Source of the DNA: Sipunculus nudus
Lineage: Eukaryota > Annelida > Sipuncula > Golfingiida > Sipunculidae
Direction: 5' to 3'
DNA: 64,000 nucleotides
Assembly: GCA_026874595.1 (NCBI GenBank)
Contig: CM049308.1
Location: 72,386,624-72,450,623, forward strand
Shown here: one piece after another, positions 62,861-64,000 of the stretch
How the letters are laid out: every line of letters starts with the position of its first letter
How positions within the stretch are numbered: position 1 is the first letter of the stretch
Notes under the pieces: generated by a model
Told to the model about the DNA's origin: nothing
Database searches by the model: none
What the model saw: only the letters and a program-made list of their open reading frames with translations
Program-made: the position numbers and the translations under genes

Positions 62861-64000
62861 GAGCTGCTAAGGATAATTTACTGCAATCAGCATTATTACG
62901 TTGGTTGAACTGGACGCCGTGAATATCGGTGATCATGTCCATATGGTGGTTATATACACTCAATAAAGGTCATTACTGTGCTTTGTTTTTGTTTGAATTT
63001 ATTATTTATACATCAGATTATTGTGCACATAGTTAAATAATTGGTAAGAAAAGGTTTGTCCTTTTCGCACTGACACAGGGATTTTAACTGAATCAATATA
63101 TGAAATCCCTTCTAGCTTCTGACAGTATAGCCAGTGATTTCCCCGCCCTTGGACGGAATCGCAGGCTGACAGACCGAAACGGAATTCCCAATCCTGAAAA
63201 TATATAAGTTTTAATGTATTTCTGCCAAAAATATCTTGGCAATTCACTTGAAACATGTATGCAGTGATATAATTGTTGATGCCGCTGACAGCGTGCAGGG
63301 CTTACCCATGTACTCAAGATCCCAGAGCCCTGGGTTTTTATTTGTGTGTATACAGTGCTCACGCAAGGGATTCTGGGAATTTGGCTAAATGCCATCCAGT
63401 AGCATGTTATATGCATATTAAAACCAGGATAATTTTTTCATATGGTGCCGTATTTACCACATAAAATGTTCACGAGTCCAGTGAATGCGAACACTGTCAG
63501 CTGGCTTGCACACTGACATACACGGAGACTCGCACATGGCACTTAGATTACAAGAAAACCAGTAGCGCGTTTTAATTATAAATATGAAGCTCCCTTTCCT
63601 CAGGTGACGCCAAATTCAATGTTTGTCAAGCTTGTATTATTAGACTATGTCAAGAAATAAATGAATTATAATGGGTCAACAAAGTTCAAGAAATGGATCG
63701 TGTTTCTACGGGATATAAATATGACAAATTCCCAACAATTTTAAAACAAATCCCCAGATTTGGTGCATATATGCACTTAATATAATACGCTGGGGTCTGA
63801 CTCTGAGGGCCAGTATTTCAGCTTTTTTTTTATTTTTGCATGTAATATCATGCACAATGAAGGATGAAAAGACAATTATTGGCGATGCCATTCCATGTCA
63901 TACATCGGCTCAGCTGTCAAAGGTATTTGCACAAGGTGACTGACACAATCGTAGTACCGACTTATTTTTTTATCTTTCAAATAAATACTGTTTTACATAC
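62861..64000. other. No gene supported
   Basis: A - strand stretch at 63060-63195 follows a good acceptor (TATTTTCAG, ending near 63197) and stays open in two frames. One reads DWEFRFGLSACDSVQG, which I compared with the SPRED EVH1 segment FGLTFQSP and judged too different. Left unassigned. Confidence 0.3.

Noticed and set aside
63002-63256. A - strand frame after a good acceptor (FRFGLSACDS) as an EVH1 exon
   Set aside because: The expected strongly conserved FGLTFQSPADARAF pattern is absent; only FGL matches.

Overview
This window looks like eukaryotic, animal DNA. It is AT-rich, its genes are split into short exons with GT-AG introns, and it is full of tandem-repeat transposons, (TA)n microsatellites and homopolymer runs. 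The repeat style (elements with ends such as ATGCCCCCGCC, internal tandem cores and GGAC tetranucleotide tracts) is what I associate with molluscs, most likely a bivalve. That assignment is inference, not proof.

Two genes can be supported. On the + strand, nine exons between 5000 and 21195 encode the whole intracellular kinase domain and C-terminal tail (600 codons) of an ALK/LTK-family receptor tyrosine kinase. All splice phases agree, and the G-loop, VAVK lysine, HRDIAARN, DFG, YxxxYY activation loop and kinase C-lobe are intact. The ectodomain, membrane segment and juxtamembrane exons were not found and must lie before position 1 or be unrecognised in 1-4999. On the - strand, the last coding exon of a SPRED (Sprouty-related) gene lies at 37029-37877, with two small upstream exons at 44617-44663 and 46353-46401. 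Its N-terminal EVH1 exons were not found and probably lie beyond 64000. The two genes are convergent, about 16 kb apart from stop codon to stop codon. Receptor tyrosine kinases of the ALK class signal through Ras-ERK, and SPRED proteins restrain Ras-ERK, so the pairing is functionally suggestive, though it may be chance.

Layout: 1-4999, intron or 5' flank of the receptor with old repeats and an unrecognised antisense reading frame (2823-3584). 5000-21195, receptor kinase exons; the introns carry transposon copies (5431-7445, 10547-10770, 17950-19451) and a minisatellite (16207-17640) that appears to have grown out of an exon-intron boundary. 21196-37028, 3' UTR and intergenic DNA with microsatellites, C/G homopolymers, two local duplications and a tRNA-derived SINE. 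37029-46401, SPRED exons; the intron holds a 4.1 kb element made of 280-bp and 337-bp tandem repeats. 46402-64000, probably more SPRED intron, with several inverted-repeat elements, a second member of the 4.1 kb family (50981-53602), an octamer-motif array (57690-58440) and a 30-bp minisatellite (59735-59995).

I saw no clear new multi-gene system. The most unusual items are the splice-donor-bearing minisatellite, the octamer array, the paired hairpin-ended composite elements, and the single-stop antisense frame near 3 kb.
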